Below are positions 21,940-33,890 of a stretch of DNA of 64,000 nt, piece by piece (position 1 is the first letter of the stretch; every line of letters starts with the position of its first letter). This DNA comes from Triatoma infestans (taxonomy: Eukaryota; Arthropoda; Insecta; Hemiptera; Reduviidae): positions 1-64,000 of the forward strand of contig JAAEAF010006579.1 of NCBI GenBank assembly GCA_011037195.1, written 5' to 3'. The position numbers and the translations under genes are program-made. The notes beneath the pieces are model-generated. The model was not told the origin of the DNA and made no database searches. It saw only the letters and a program-made list of their open reading frames with translations.

Positions 21940-22480
21940 TTTTTGATCTATTGTACCCTCTGGTGGCGAGGATGAGTTGGCTCATCTACAGCACCCTCTT
22001 CAGGTTGAGCTCCCTAAGGAATCCCAAAATCCTGGAAGGTTCTAGGGTAGGTATTTCCTCTTCCTCTATTTGCTAACAGCCCAGCCTAAACCTAAATCTT
22101 CTTTGATTGACGGCATCACAGTCTTGTGAGGAGATGTATCGGAGTTCCCTCCTTCCACAGAATCTGCGTGTGCCATCATCTTCTAGGCCAAGCTTCCCCT
22201 GAGTTTGCAATGCCCTATAAGGAATCCCGTAAGAATACGGATCCTGTTCTTACTCAGACTGATGCAGGCTTTTCTGGTTCTAATCACCAAGGCAGACCTT
22301 GGCGCGTGCCTCGTTCCGGGATGGTGTTCCAGAGGCGTGCTCTTTTCACCACCTCCTCCTTCTTGATTTCTTCTAAGAATACTTGGTCGCTGACTCTGCA
22401 AAAAGGGCTCTGGCCCAAAGAGAGGAGATGCAGCGCCTACTTTTGCCAGGGTATCGGCTAACTCATTGCGTACTAATGGA
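21940..22480 (-). pseudogene. LINE 3' fragment with RNase H end (LOA/R1-like)
   Basis: Minus strand: NELADTLAKVGAASPLFGPEP near 22475-22410, the end of a LINE-encoded RNase H domain, followed by a degraded linker and LTGFLIGHCKLRG near 22230, the phrase that precedes the C-terminal zinc knuckle in LOA-like elements (compare 30370 and 57810). Then a 3' UTR ending ACAATAGATC and a poly(A) tail, seen as T residues at 21939-21949. 5'-truncated and frameshifted. Confidence 0.7.
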
Positions 22481-22507
22481 TATGATGCCTGCGTATATAT
22501 GTATGTA

Positions 22508-23374
22508 CTAGCTAAACCCGGCCACGGTTAGCTGTGGCTCAGTCTGATTTTAATTATTAGAGAAGTAAATAGAAGTATGACAGTAAACATAGATTTAGCA
22601 AGAAAACACATCATTCAACTTAATACCCTACTTTGCGTTGCTGTCAACTGAAAGGAAAGAAAGAAAAAATGTTTAAGAGCTGAATGTGCTGTTCCACCTC
22701 CTTTCATCAACGTATCAGCATTAACTGGAGAAGTAAGTGCTAACGCAATATGGCCATTTGAACGGATTTTAGCGATTTTAGCCAGGATTAAGGAAATTAA
22801 GAACGTTTTTTCAGTTCCACCTGGAGCGTCCAAAAAGTAAATCCACCGGATTGGTTGGTCACAGCTTGTATGATGGTATCAAAGGCTATCTTTTGTTCTT
22901 TAAGGAGTTTCAGTGCATTTTCTTGGACGAATAGCTGTAAATCATTTGTAGTGTATGATTGCTCTCTGAGCAGTTCTCTCTCGAATATTGCATTGATCGA
23001 CCTATTCGGTACTATTACTCTCAATAGTGCCAACAACTTGCAAGCCAAAGAATTTCAATGAAGAGTAGCGCTTCATTGTATATTTCTTCTGTGAAATCCA
23101 AGCCATGATTGCTTTTCTTGAGGTGTTCTGTGCAGAATATCTTCGACAGAGAGCGCACCACGATCGCAAGCGTCTGCGTCTGTTTATTTCTGCCAAACTC
23201 AGGAAACCCTCGGAATTTCCGGTTTCCGTGAGACCTTCGGAATAAAAAGTATATATAAACACTCTTATATAGAAATGTAACGTAGTGTGAAAATTTCAAG
23301 TCAATCCATCGACTACTTTTCGAGTTTTGCGGCCATAAACATACGGATGCTGTATTTTTATATATATATATAGA
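22508..23374 (-). mobile_element. Helitron derivative copy 1 with helicase fragment
   Basis: The minus-strand 5' end begins TCTATATATA after an A (23374). The 3' end is a hairpin GCCACAGCTAACCGTGGC, then CGGGTTTAG and the terminal CTAG (22508-22511), followed by T: a canonical Helitron terminus inserted between A and T. Inside is a fragment of a Pif1-family Helitron helicase: IAFDTIIQAVTNQSGG near 22875 and a Walker A region DAPGGTEKTF near 22820, where the expected GTGKT has Gly changed to Glu. Rep/HUH motifs are absent. A second copy lies at 44145-45067. Confidence 0.9.
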
Positions 23375-24257
23375 TGTATGTGTGTGAAACAAATTACCTC
23401 AAAATTAAAGTATCTCAGGAGGCTAATATTTTTATTTTCAATAGCTAATACAATACTTCACACTCGACACAATTTTTCTTCAACAGAACAACGAGTTTAC
23501 TGATTTTTTCTCTCAACTCTCTCCGCAATTTTTGTTCGATAACGCTCCAATGAGTGTTCCACTCATTCTATGTGTGGTCCACTGAGCATTCCATTAAGTG
23601 TTCCACTTTACTATACGGATATAAAAACCATCACTTTTATTTGTAACATGGTTCTGAAAAAAATGATTATAGGATGTTGTGGGAAATGCACTGAATTTCC
23701 AATTTTGTGGTTAATTTATTACTGTACTGGTTTGTCAGAACTGCAATAAATTTATTAAGAAAAAGTTTTGCGAGTGTTTCATACTAGATGGTGTTTTTTC
23801 CTTGTAAACAAGTTGTCAGTAAAATATGGACCATTACTTTCCAGAAGGAAAGTCAGATTATTAGTGGAACTGGTGACGGACAAAACTAGTGCCAGCCAGT
23901 GAATTACCGTGTTTGTTAGAACAGTGTTCAGCGATATTGCCAAGGTCGCGGAGGGGCCACCACTCCTGGGCATTTAAAATTCCGCGCCTGCATTACTCAT
24001 TCCTGATGCACTACACACATAACCACTGGTTTTTACCAGCCATTTGTTTTTATATATCTGTTTAAACTATTGATTAATTCCTCATCAGTGATGATGATCT
24101 CAGCGATAGCGCCTGTATTTACATTGATATTATTAAAAAAATTTAATGCATTTAATAATAGCTGTTTACTTGCTCCAAGTACGCATTGTGATAGTGTCTA
24201 ATTCTTGAAATTATGTTTACTACAGAAATGTGTGGATTTCTGTTTGTGTGTTTTACA
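23375..24257. other. AT-rich spacer with faint HINE-like traces
   Basis: Fragments such as GAAAAAGTTTTGCGAGTGTTTCATACTAGAT near 23758-23788 (here given by position; key words are GAGTGTTTCATAC and TAGAT) resemble the HINE-like 3' tail. No gene seen. Confidence 0.4.
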
Positions 24258-24332
24258 AAATTGTTGTGGTGGTTGGTTCCGCAGAGCTGGAAAGCATCAG
24301 AGACATTTTCTGTGGTAGCCTGCTTCATTTTG

Positions 24333-24376
24333 TGGTCATCGACCTGTGTTTCGGGCGTTCGCCCATCTTCAGGACG
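24333..24376 (-). ncRNA. Hammerhead-like motif with a looped stem III
   Basis: Minus strand: CGTC, CTGAAGA, T, GGGC-GAAC-GCCC, GAAA, CACAGGTC, GATG. Here stem III is not the bare palindrome: A-C pairs with G-T across an ACAG loop, so this copy could in principle fold as a monomer. Stem I is CGTC against GATG, with one G-T pair. Confidence 0.5.
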
Positions 24377-24603
24377 TGTTTGTCAGACAGTGTGACAACA
24401 CAGACTTGCACATATAAACTGAAATCAAATCGTCTTTATCGGAAAAAAAAACCGCGAAAAATTGATAAAACAAAAAACATTTAGTTTCGGGCGATCATTT
24501 AGTTTCATTAAGTCAATCTTAATATGAATTCTTAATTAAGAAAGAGTATATAAACTGAATTTGCTCTGTGCAAGTCTGCGTTATCACACTGTCTGGCAAA
24601 AAC

Positions 24604-24650
24604 GCATTCCTGAAGATGGGCGAACGCCCGAAACCCCGGGGTCGATGACC
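24604..24650 (+). ncRNA. Hammerhead-like motif with extended self-complementary stem III
   Basis: CTGAAGA, T, GGGC-GAAC-GCCC, GAAA, CCCCGGGGTC, GATG. Compared with other copies, stem III has grown from ACCGGT to ACCCCGGGGT: extra bases on both sides preserve complementarity. Stem II is perfect. This supports a structured, probably dimer-forming motif. Confidence 0.6.
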
Positions 24651-24697
24651 ACAAAATGAAGCATGCTACAATGGAAAATGTCTCTGATGTTTTTTTC

Positions 24698-25121
24698 AAA
24701 AATTTCTCAAAATCGAAAACATTTCCAGGAAGTTACCAATATACATATTCAATTGTTTACATAACAACGTCGCTGCTTACACGACGAAGGTTTTTTATCA
24801 AAATCATTCAGCGGGAAATGACTTTACTAAATGATTATGTTTTTTCAAATTTTTCGTGGGCTCTAACGATTTTGTTTAAACATGCACAGATATAAACCGT
24901 CCTATTTATTTGTAATCTTTCATATTTTAAACTTGATATTGGGCAGTTTATAGAAACTCTTTGAGTGATTAAACTGCCGATGAAGTTTTAATGGGGGACT
25001 GGCAGACTGCATTGTTATTCAAACAACTTCATGTTAACATAATTCTTATGCTATGAAAATCAATCCCTTTTAGCCCCACCAACTATTTTTTTGTATTTAT
25101 ACTTACTTAATCTTCTCTTGT
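24698..25121. other. Spacer with a degenerate HINE-like unit
   Basis: Words such as CGGGAAATGACTTTACTAAATGA near 24810 (key part ACTTTACTAAATGA), TCTAACGATTTTGTTTAAAC and AGATATAAACCG echo the 0.3-kb HINE-like unit. No gene. Confidence 0.4.
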
Positions 25122-25990
25122 CTACCGCATTACGGTGTAAGAGTTCCCCTGCACCGTGGAAGTATCCCGTTCCATGGCCAGCTGTCGTCTTCTGCTCCAC
25201 TCTATCCCTCGGGAAGTAAGGGCATCTTTGATACCGTCTTCCGATTTCTTTCTAGGCCTACCCCGCGGCCTTTTTCCTATGGTCTGAGTCTCATGGCTTA
25301 TTTTGGCTATCCGGCTTTCGTCCATTCTGCATACATGTCCATACCACCTTAATTGGCTCTCTTCAATGTACCTCTGGGCTGGCTTCACATCTAGGCTTGT
25401 TCTAATGGTAGCGTTCCTTATCCTATCCCTTCTACTTTTCCCCTCTATTCGGCGTAGGAAACTCATTTCCATTGCTTGTAATTGGCTCTTATGTTTTGTT
25501 GTAAGAGTCCAAGATTCACTCGCGTAGGTAAGGATTGGGATGAATGTGTTTTTAAAGATCGTTACCTTCGTACCTTTGGAGATCTCTTTCTTGTTAATGA
25601 AGCCTTTTTTCACTGTATTGAAAAACCTTCCAGCGGAATGAATTCTTTCACGAATTTCAGTGTCGATTAGTCCGTTTTCAGTGATATGAGCTCCTAAGTA
25701 CTTAAATGTATCTACTTGCTCCAACACTTTTCCATTAATACGGACAATTCGCCCATTTGGCGCACTTCTCTTGCCTATCCTCATGACTTTCGTTTTTATT
25801 TTCATTTATCACCATATTTATTTTCCTGAGTTCTTCTTGTAGCGCCAAAATGTTGAACTGAAGATCCCTTCCATCTTTTCCCAACACTACTATATCGTCC
25901 GCATACGCTAACAAGGTATAGCTTATTGGGCAGAGATTTCGGTAGCCGAAATTAAAACCTCTCATTTTCCTTTTTGCATTTCGTAGGGCT
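25122..25990 (-). pseudogene. RTE-like LINE, 3' part of reverse transcriptase
   Basis: Two frames joined by a frameshift near 25800. The upstream part has the catalytic box LLAYADDIVVLGKD near 25905 and ELRKINMVINENK. The downstream part (227 codons to the stop at 25122) has the thumb and C-terminus: TFKYLGAHIT near 25700, LTYASESWTLTTKH near 25515, FLRRIEGKSRRDRIRN near 25460, and LRWYGHVCRM followed by GKRPRGRPRKK, a combination typical of RTE-type LINE C-termini. The endonuclease and most RT fingers are missing, so the copy is 5'-truncated and dead. It reads continuously enough to be fairly recent. Confidence 0.85.
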
Positions 25991-28812
25991 GTGTTTTTTG
26001 TATTTATAACGTATATTTATATGTTAAGTAGAAATTCCAAGTTTAAGGTCAATTTATAAATTAGCATTGTAATTGCATGAGGAGAAAGTCTGGTCGTTTT
26101 TTTGGTGGGAATTATTTGATCGGTAAGTAATTGTTTTTATTGCCTTGCGTGAGGGAAGTATTTACAGTCAATGGTCTATAACAACTGACTAATAAACAGC
26201 TGATTGACCAATGCCAAAGGTGAGGAAGTTAAAATATAATTATCTGACTTTTTTTTTCTTTTTTTTTTTTATAATACAATTATTAAGATATTCCGTTTTT
26301 TATAATTTGCTTTAATAAGATGATCTCTAAGTTTCTCTTTTTTCATTGGGAGACGCTCTTGCCTGCTGGTTTGAATAACAACATACGCACAAAAAAAGGT
26401 ATGTTTAATTAAAACTAGTCGCCAGGCACATTATTTCCCTAATAATATAGGCCCAGGCGAGACTACCCCAAATTTAATCATGTTACAATTTATGATATTG
26501 GTTAAATTGAAGGAAAGGAAATTTGAATATATAATACGCGGCCTACGTACGGCAGGAGTGGCGCCATGCGTGAACTGTCGGTTTTTCCTGTTCAATACTT
26601 TGAACGGTGTATCCTTAAACAATTATTTATATGGTGTCATTAAATTATCTACTTTTTTATCAGCTTAGTTCAGAAATAGATTTTTAACTAGTGTGAAAGT
26701 CCTTGTGGAGGATACGAAACGTTGGAGCGTAGCACTTAGCGGAGATAAACATTGAGTCCAGGGCCAGCCAGCTGTGCGCATCCTCTGCCTCTAGATCTCC
26801 TACCCACTAAATATTTACCATTACTTTCGACCACGGCTAATGATAATTCTAGTACTCATACTTGAAGGACAACCGTTACAGAGTACTTTCTATTTTGTTT
26901 GTTTTATTTAAATGCATTTGTTTATGGTCTATTGCATTCTGGTGTCGACCAACATTGATTGTAATGTCAACTGGTGGTCTATGGAGGGGCAAGGCTGCTG
27001 CGGGCGTATGTTCCCCAAACTTTTTACAAGCTCCATCAACAACGATGTAGGCTGTTGCACCAAATTTTACAAACTAAGTTGTTAGCTGACAATGACCTTG
27101 AGAAGGTAAACAACAGGTTGGCCACTTCACCACATTCCTACACGTTAAATAATCAAAAGTTATCTAATTTAAGTTAATTATATATTAAATATTAACTTTC
27201 TCTTTACAATTGATAACAGAATTGGCATATGCCAAATTTTAGATATTGTATATTTGGAGTATTATGTAAAAACCGATAACTTATTACCGATAGTGAAAAG
27301 TATTAATTCGATACTGCCATTACCAAAATTCTTTTACACGTTTTTTTTCTATCGAAGTTCATTGGGGTAAAAAAAGAGTTAAAAAATCATCATAAAAACG
27401 AAAGAATACGAAGAACACATTATGTGATAGTAATGTCCTTTTATTACCCCCCTATTTGGTAACAACCCACATCCTATTTCCCCGTACGATACTTCCCGAA
27501 ACTATCCAACTCTCCATATTTGTGCAGTAATTGAAACCAATTCAATTAAAATCTGAATAAATCGTAATTCTTAATTAAAATTAAAAATCCATTAATATAA
27601 ATAAATTTGATTTGAACTTATTCACACTGTTTTATTTCAAGTACACTCATCGATATCCAAAGTTTAGGTACCATTATCGCATCAGACACGAAGATTACGA
27701 TAATGACCCCTTCACTGATTACGTTAATGACATTTTACTGTTTATTTTTTCTTCAGTTTTTCATGACCTTCTTGATAATGGCTTGAACAGTTTTCTTTAA
27801 TTCCGCCTGCCAATTACACTTTACTAGATACTAAGTATTAGTGAAATTCGGTCAACCGGAAGTGTAGAGGGTTTGTCTTTTAATTTTCGTAACGACAGAT
27901 CCAACAAGTTTCTTAACGCTTCCAATGCCAACACACAGCTACTGTTTTTATTTATTAAGAATTTGGCAGAAACTCATACAAATGATTTGTTCACTTTGAA
28001 TACAATACAATGGAAATAACATTTAAAATATGGCAAACATTTAATAAATATGTGGGGGGGAAAAAACAGAAAAAAATAAGAAATTAAAAAAGTCAAGAAA
28101 AATAACATATAATCTTTTTCTAACATAAAAACCTTAATAACATTAAAAAGAATAACAACTAAAAAAACACTTAAAAGTTCAAATAAACACAAGTGAAAAG
28201 AAGAAAAGCCTATTCTTATACAAAATCTTTGCATACACTTCTTTTCCACTAAACATTACTTCGCCTATTCAGCCATTCTACGTCAAGCGGCCTCAAGTAT
28301 ACTTTAGGCTGGCGAATGATGTCCTTTTAGTTGGCTATCCAGAGGGCACGTGAGAACAATCTCAGACGCGAACAACTTCACTCCCCCCCCATATTTGTAA
28401 AAGAGCTACTTATATCTGAAAGTAATTTGGGAAATTTAAGGTCTATATTACTTATAACTGGTAGATTTTATAAATTCTCCACTATTCTAATAAGAAATGG
28501 AAAACGTCTAGTATCTAGTATGTATTTATTTGCTTTTGGGGAAATCTCCATACAAAAGAGTCAGGCTTCATTTCAGCATATTTACACAAGATCTTAAATT
28601 AGTAAATTAATAACTACATATAAATAGACAGTGAAGGTAGAATAGCACCAATTGTATTACAAATAACTAAAAGTTAATAGCTAATAGCACAACAAAAACT
28701 ACAACCCTAAAATTTAAAATAAACCAAAAAGTTACAACTTAGAAGAATAAAGGAAAATACAAAAAATGAACGAAAAATTACTAATTTCTGACAATATAAG
28801 TAAATGATGATA
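25991..28812. other. Long AT-rich stretch, no gene seen
   Basis: Nearly 3 kb with no supported coding sequence. A weak HINE-like phrase occurs near 27845 (GAAATTCGGTCAACCGGAAGTG). At 26695-26790 a slightly GC-richer block contains GGATACGAAACGTTGGAGC, reminiscent of PLE-type terminal repeats but without a full hammerhead core. Confidence 0.4.
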
Positions 28813-30009
28813 ATAAGTAAGATAAGAAAATGATGAGAAGCATTATAAAAGGTGCATTATAATTATAAAAAGGTGTATGAAAATGAAAATAAAAAATGAA
28901 AAAGCAACTTGCATGAGAAGGCGAAAGGAGAAGTCAGCATACTTCGCAGTTTTTAAGTTTAACAGTAAATATTAATAAGATGCGCTGGGATTTCCGCGCT
29001 AGCCCGCCAACTCCAGATAAACACACTGCCTACCCAGTGTACATACTAATCGTGACCTCTCTTTTGTACTTGGTAGTGCTGCTCCTAATTTTGGGGATTT
29101 CCCCACAATTACTGCTTTTACTTCCTCATTCGTGGTAGTGGTGCTCCTAATTTTGGGGATTTCCCCACAATTACTGCTTTTACTTCCTCATTCGTGGTAG
29201 TGCTGCTCCTAATTTTGGGGATTTCCCCACAATTACTGCTTTTACTTCCTCATTCGTGGTTGCTAAGATATAGAAAGTTCCTTATTTTGTTGAGGTCAGC
29301 TATCTCCCTAATGAACTAATAATAATAATAAAAATATTTTTTTAATTACTCCTCATTACCAATTGTAATGGCCGATAATTACACCGCTCAACATTCTCTT
29401 ACTTTCTAAATTAAATGTATTTAATTTATTATTAAATATAGTGGGTTCCCTGTTTACTTTGGAAGGGGTTACTCATGGTATCTCAGGACCAACTGAAAAT
29501 CAATCTCACTTATCCAGTTAAATATTTAAATTTTATTTATAAACAGTGGCACCTCTTTGTTTTGTTTTGATTTACATGTTGAAAAAACACCCGCCGCCTC
29601 ATGTTGGCGGTTTAAACACTCGCCGCTTCTTGTTGGCTGTTCACATTCACACGATTTCCCCTCACTGCAGTATAATAACAATTCTAATAGAAACATTCTT
29701 TTCAAACTTGGAATTGTTACTAGGGGATTATATTTGGTTTTTAGGCCATAAATTCGACCTGATTGTGACTAAACTGTATGACAGCGACTCTCACAACCCC
29801 TCCTAAAACTTTAATGACAGGGGTGACAGATCCCATAGAATTCAAATTTTTCTTCCAAAGTTTTCCGAATAAACCTATTGGGTTATTTAATTTATGCCTT
29901 CAGTTTAAAGAATTTTTTTAGATCCTTTGTCGAAAAAAAAAAATCGATGAAAGTAGAGTTGCATTATCGGTTGAGATATTTTGTGTAAAGTGAGTTCTGA
30001 TCCACTGGT
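28813..30009 (+). repeat. Long direct repeat flanking the LOA LINE, left copy
   Basis: This 1197-bp stretch is repeated, nearly identical, at 35832-36903 (1072 bp). It ends at 30009 exactly where the LINE's 3' tail begins; the right copy begins at 35832 exactly where the LINE's 5' end stops. The length difference is almost wholly explained by two extra 62-bp minisatellite units in the left copy (29071-29256). It has no coding content I can support and no TG...CA LTR ends. The geometry is that of a target-site duplication, but about a hundred times the usual length. Confidence 0.9.
29071..29256 (+). repeat. 62-bp minisatellite, three units (one unit in right copy)
   Basis: Unit starts TGGTAGTGCTGCTCCTAATT and ends CCTCATTCG. 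Three units here, a single one at 36091-36152. Each unit holds the palindrome-like GGGGATTTCCCC, a match to the Rel/NF-kappaB consensus GGGRNYYYCC; significance unknown. Confidence 0.9.
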
Positions 30010-30110
30010 TATTATTATTATTATTCGCGAAAGGGGAGGGCAAAACCCTACGCTATCCAAAGCCCCCCAGGGCCCATATAGCTACCCCTAAAGAATAACA
30101 ACCACTGGGA

Positions 30111-33100
30111 CTAGAATACAAATCCAGGCCCAGGATTCAACCATCTAAGTTTCACAACAGACCGAACAAATCGGACCAAAACCTTAAAAGGACACAGCTT
30201 AAGATCCTCTACCGACATCCTATTCCGGCCGAAGTTCCTAAACCTAATCTCCTCACAACCCAAACAGTTCGTCATCAGATGCATGGGTGTTTCTTCCTCA
30301 GTTTCACAAACTCTACAAAAGGGGTCAGGCACAAGTCCCATTATATAGAGATGCCTCCTTAAACCACAATGCCCAGTGAGGAATCCAACCAGATACCTGA
30401 GGGAGGTCCGTGAAAGACATCGGACCCCACTGCTCAAAGCTCCGTCCGGGCCCCCAATGAGCATTTTAGACTGCCGACAACCCACTGCACTCATCCATAA
30501 GGATGAGTGCTGTGAGGTCATCCACGTCTGAAAGCCCGACAAACATGTGTCAGAAGACACACCAACAGCAGGCTCTGGACCAATGAAAGGGAGAGAGGCA
30601 CCTAATTTGGCAAACCTAGCCACCTCCTCATTCCCAAAAATTCCCATATGACCTGGAACCCAGACCAGAAGCACATCCTTTAATGAAGAAAGATCTTCCA
30701 GTCTTCTAGAACATTCCAACACCAATCTGGAAGTGAAGACACATGAATTAAGCTCCTTCAACGCAGCCTGGCTATCCGAGCAGATACAAACACCTTTTAA
30801 ATTAGTGTTACGCACCCTCTCATCCAAAATACAGCAAAGGATTGCATAAACCTCAGCCTGGAAAACGGTAGCCCACTCACCAAGAGCCACCACCAAATGG
30901 TCTCCCGTCTCAAAATAGACAGCAGCCCCAGACCTATCATCCATCCTGAAACCGTCCTTGTAGCAGTAATCACCCCAGACGGACCCAGGGTTAACCAATC
31001 TTCCCTAGAAGGCAACCTAACCCTGTAGGAATGACCAAAGACAAAAGTTTTCAGATTCCTATCAGAAGGAAAACCTGTAATGGGAATCCTTAAAAGCATC
31101 TCACGATAAATGGTAGAATGACCATATCGCTTACCCTGCCAAAAACCTGCCTGTTTAATTCTATAACAGGCTTTCATTGCCTGGTATTTCACCTCCACAA
31201 AGAGAGGTGGAATCCCTAACAAAGTCTCCATAGATGCGGTCGGTGTAGTCCGAAACGCTCCAGTCACCGCCAGACAAGCTAAGCGTTGGACTTATTCCAA
31301 CAGCTGCCTAGCGGATCGTGTTTCAATGCGACGCCACCACACCAAAGCCGCATATACCAATCTAGGTTTAATGACCATGCAATAAATCCAGAACATCATC
31401 TTGGGAGTGATTCCCCAATTCTTACCAACAACTCTTCGACATTGCCAAAAGGAGATTATCGCCTTTGATGTTGTGTCTTAACATGCTCCGTCCAGTTCAA
31501 TTTACTGTCGAGAACTACCCCAAGGAACTTCACTGATTTGCTAACCTGTATGGAAGTACCTAACAACCTAGGAGGTGTAAAACCTACTATCTTCCTTCTA
31601 TGAGTGAATAGAATTGCCTGGGTCTTCATAGGATTAATAGAAAGACCCTTATCCTGTCCCAACAATATACCATATTAAGGGCGCTTTGCATTAGGTCCGA
31701 AATAGTGGACAAACAGCGCCCTAACAATAAAATGACACCATCATCGGCATATGCTTGCACATAAAATCCCGATGAGTTCAGCCTAACCAAAAGGTCATCC
31801 ATGACGACGCACCACAACTTTGGTGAGAGACAACCCCCTTGAGGGCACCCTCTCCCCGCTTTTACTATCATGGCGCGCCCGCCAAGGGATGCCTGTATAA
31901 CCCTACTCCTAAGATAGACACCTATCCAATTGATTAAGACAGGATGTATACCTTTTCGAACCAAGGCATCTTCGAGAGCATCAAACGATACTCTGTCAAA
32001 TGCCCCCTCAACATCAAAGAAACACCCTAGGGCATATTCTTTTATTTCCAAAGCAGATTCTATCCTACCGACGAGACAATGCAATGTAGTCTCTGTCGAC
32101 TTACCCACAATATAAGCATGTTGGTTAGGATGGAGTGGATGATCCCTTAATGGGCCATCAGTAATATACCTATCCACCAACCTTTCCAAAGTTTTCAAGA
32201 AGAAAGACATAAGACTAATGGGTCTAAATGCCTTGGGGTCAGAGTAGTCATTTCTTCCCGGCTTGGGAATAAAGACTACTCTTACTTCTCTCCATAATGT
32301 TGGTACATAACCAAACATCAAACATCCTTTAAACAATCTTAGCAATACCTTCGTCAGCACGTCCCCACCCTTTTGCAACAGACAAGGATAAATCCCGTCC
32401 GGTCCAGGTGACTTGAAAGGTGAGAAACTTTGTACTGCCCCCCTGACTCTATCCTGTGTAACTACCCCATCTAAGGTGGATACATCTTCAAGGTTCCATC
32501 TCCTTCCACACACCAAAGACGAAGCAGCATTCAAACCAATATTATCCGGGAAGTGAGTATCAAGCAAAAGCTGCAGTGTCTCCCCTTCCCCCCTGTAAAG
32601 GAACCATCAGGGTATCGTAGGGTACCTAACTGACTGTCCCTATCCTTACTAAGAATCCGTACCAATCTAGATGATTCCTGGAACGAATTTATATCCTCAC
32701 AGAAGGATCTCCAGGAATTCCTCTTGGCTCTCCTCAGAGCATATTTATATGCTCTTTTAATACTGTTATAACTATCCCATGATTCCGAAGAATCAGCCGG
32801 GACAGCCTTCCTGTATGAGCCCCTTACCTGCCTCCTTAGTTTTTCCAACGAAGAGGACCACCAGGGGTTCTTACTACCCTTAACCACCTTGGGAGGACAA
32901 GACTCCTCGAATGAGGATCTATATGTTCATGAAGAATACCAGCCTCCCTTTCCAATTCCTCTATACCATCAGGGGCTTCTGATTGGATAGTCAGTTTATC
33001 TTCAATAATTCTAGAATATAAACCCCAATCCGCCCTCCTGAGGATTCCTATAACTAGCCAGGGTAATTGGATCAATCCCCAGACTAAACCTAATCATCCT

Positions 33101-33763
33101 GTGATCGGAGATGGAAGCCTCAGGACTCACCCTCCAATCCTTAATCAGACCACTAAAATTCCTAGAAGCAAGGGAAATATCAATAACCTGTCTTCTAATC
33201 CTAGTAACAAAAGTGGGTTCAGTACCCCTATTCAGGACCTCTAATCGCGTGCCCACCAGGAAATCCATGAGAGCGCGACCCCTACCATTGGTGTCGCTGC
33301 TGCCCCAGACGACATGATGCGCATTCGCGTCACATCCTATTATAATAGGTATGTCATTGGTCTCCGAATACTGAACCAAACCCATGAACTCCTGAGGAGG
33401 AGGAGAGGGGCCATCATAGGGGAAGTAAGCCGAAGCCACAACTACGTCGCGACGACGCCCACCAACCCCCAGACCAACCCTCACCGCCACCAAGTCCCGA
33501 CAGCCGAACTGTCGAAGCAGGACAGCGTCGACACCCCGACTGGCAAAAATACATGCCCTAGGAATGTTCCCGCCATCCGCCACGAACAGTCTGCCGTCAA
33601 CCACACTCAGTCCTCGAACCAAACCTTTAAAGGCATAAGGTTCTTGTATTAGAATAAAATATGTATGCAACTTAGCAATACAGCGGCATAAGTTAGCCGT
33701 TGCATCTTTGCTATGCTGCAAGTTAATTTGTATCATCTCTACCCTGTCAACCGCCATAATCAC
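30111..33763 (-). pseudogene. ORF2 of LOA-like LINE: endonuclease-RT-RNase H, frameshifted
   Basis: Domains in order on the minus strand. Apurinic-type endonuclease (33763-33011) with INLQHS, QEPYAF, GCDANAHHVVWG, IDISLA and the SDH triad box all present. Linker (33075-32531) in two frames. RT (32567-31456) with SPGPDGIYP, GCPQGGCLSPKLW and QAYADDGVI, so the catalytic YADD is intact. RNase H (31267-30560) with FQAEVYAI, CICSDSQAAL and VWVPGHMGIFGNEEVARFAK. In RNase H the TDGS box reads KDGF and the Asp expected after GNE is Ala. C-terminal zinc knuckle CRVCETEEETPMHLMTNC near 30315. Frame changes near 33040, 32860, 32550, 31650, 31300 and 30890. It would target DNA and copy the element RNA if intact. 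Confidence 0.9.
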
Positions 33764-33824
33764 AAGTCAACATCGGAAGAGTTAGATCCTAATAAAACAC
33801 GGGTAGGAAACAGATAGGTGAAAA

Positions 33825-33890
33825 ACAAAACAATAATAATAACAATAATAATAATAGTAATAATAATGATAATAATAATCACCACCTACC
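33825..33890. repeat. (AAT)n-rich simple repeat between ORF1 and ORF2
   Basis: About 65 bp of AATAAT and AATAAC triplets in the ORF1-ORF2 gap. It resembles the element's own (AAT)n 3' tail and could mark a tail-like sequence acquired inside the element, or simple slippage. Confidence 0.85.

Larger units (their letters stand above)
24258..24697. mobile_element. Penelope-like pLTR pair, head to head, long spacer
   Basis: The left arm (24258-24408, minus sense) starts at GTTGTGGTGGTTGGTTCCGC and contains GCATCAGAGACATTTT and TAGCCTGCTTC. The right arm (24555-24697, plus sense) mirrors it. Both arms carry hammerhead-like cores directed outward. The spacer is about 145 bp of AT-rich sequence. The inner arm ends have the paired words AACACAGACTTGCACA and TGTGCAAGTCTGCGTT. 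Confidence 0.75.

Noticed and set aside
22126..22461. 111-codon plus-strand frame
   Set aside because: Antisense shadow of the LINE RNase H remnant on the minus strand.
26695..26790. Third PLE-type terminal repeat
   Set aside because: GATACGAAACGTTGG is suggestive, but no CTGANGA core, inverted arm or linked coding sequence was found.
29546..29806. 86-codon open frame, found identically at 36441-36701
   Set aside because: Conservation is explained by the long direct repeat; the translation has no domain and no codon-bias evidence.
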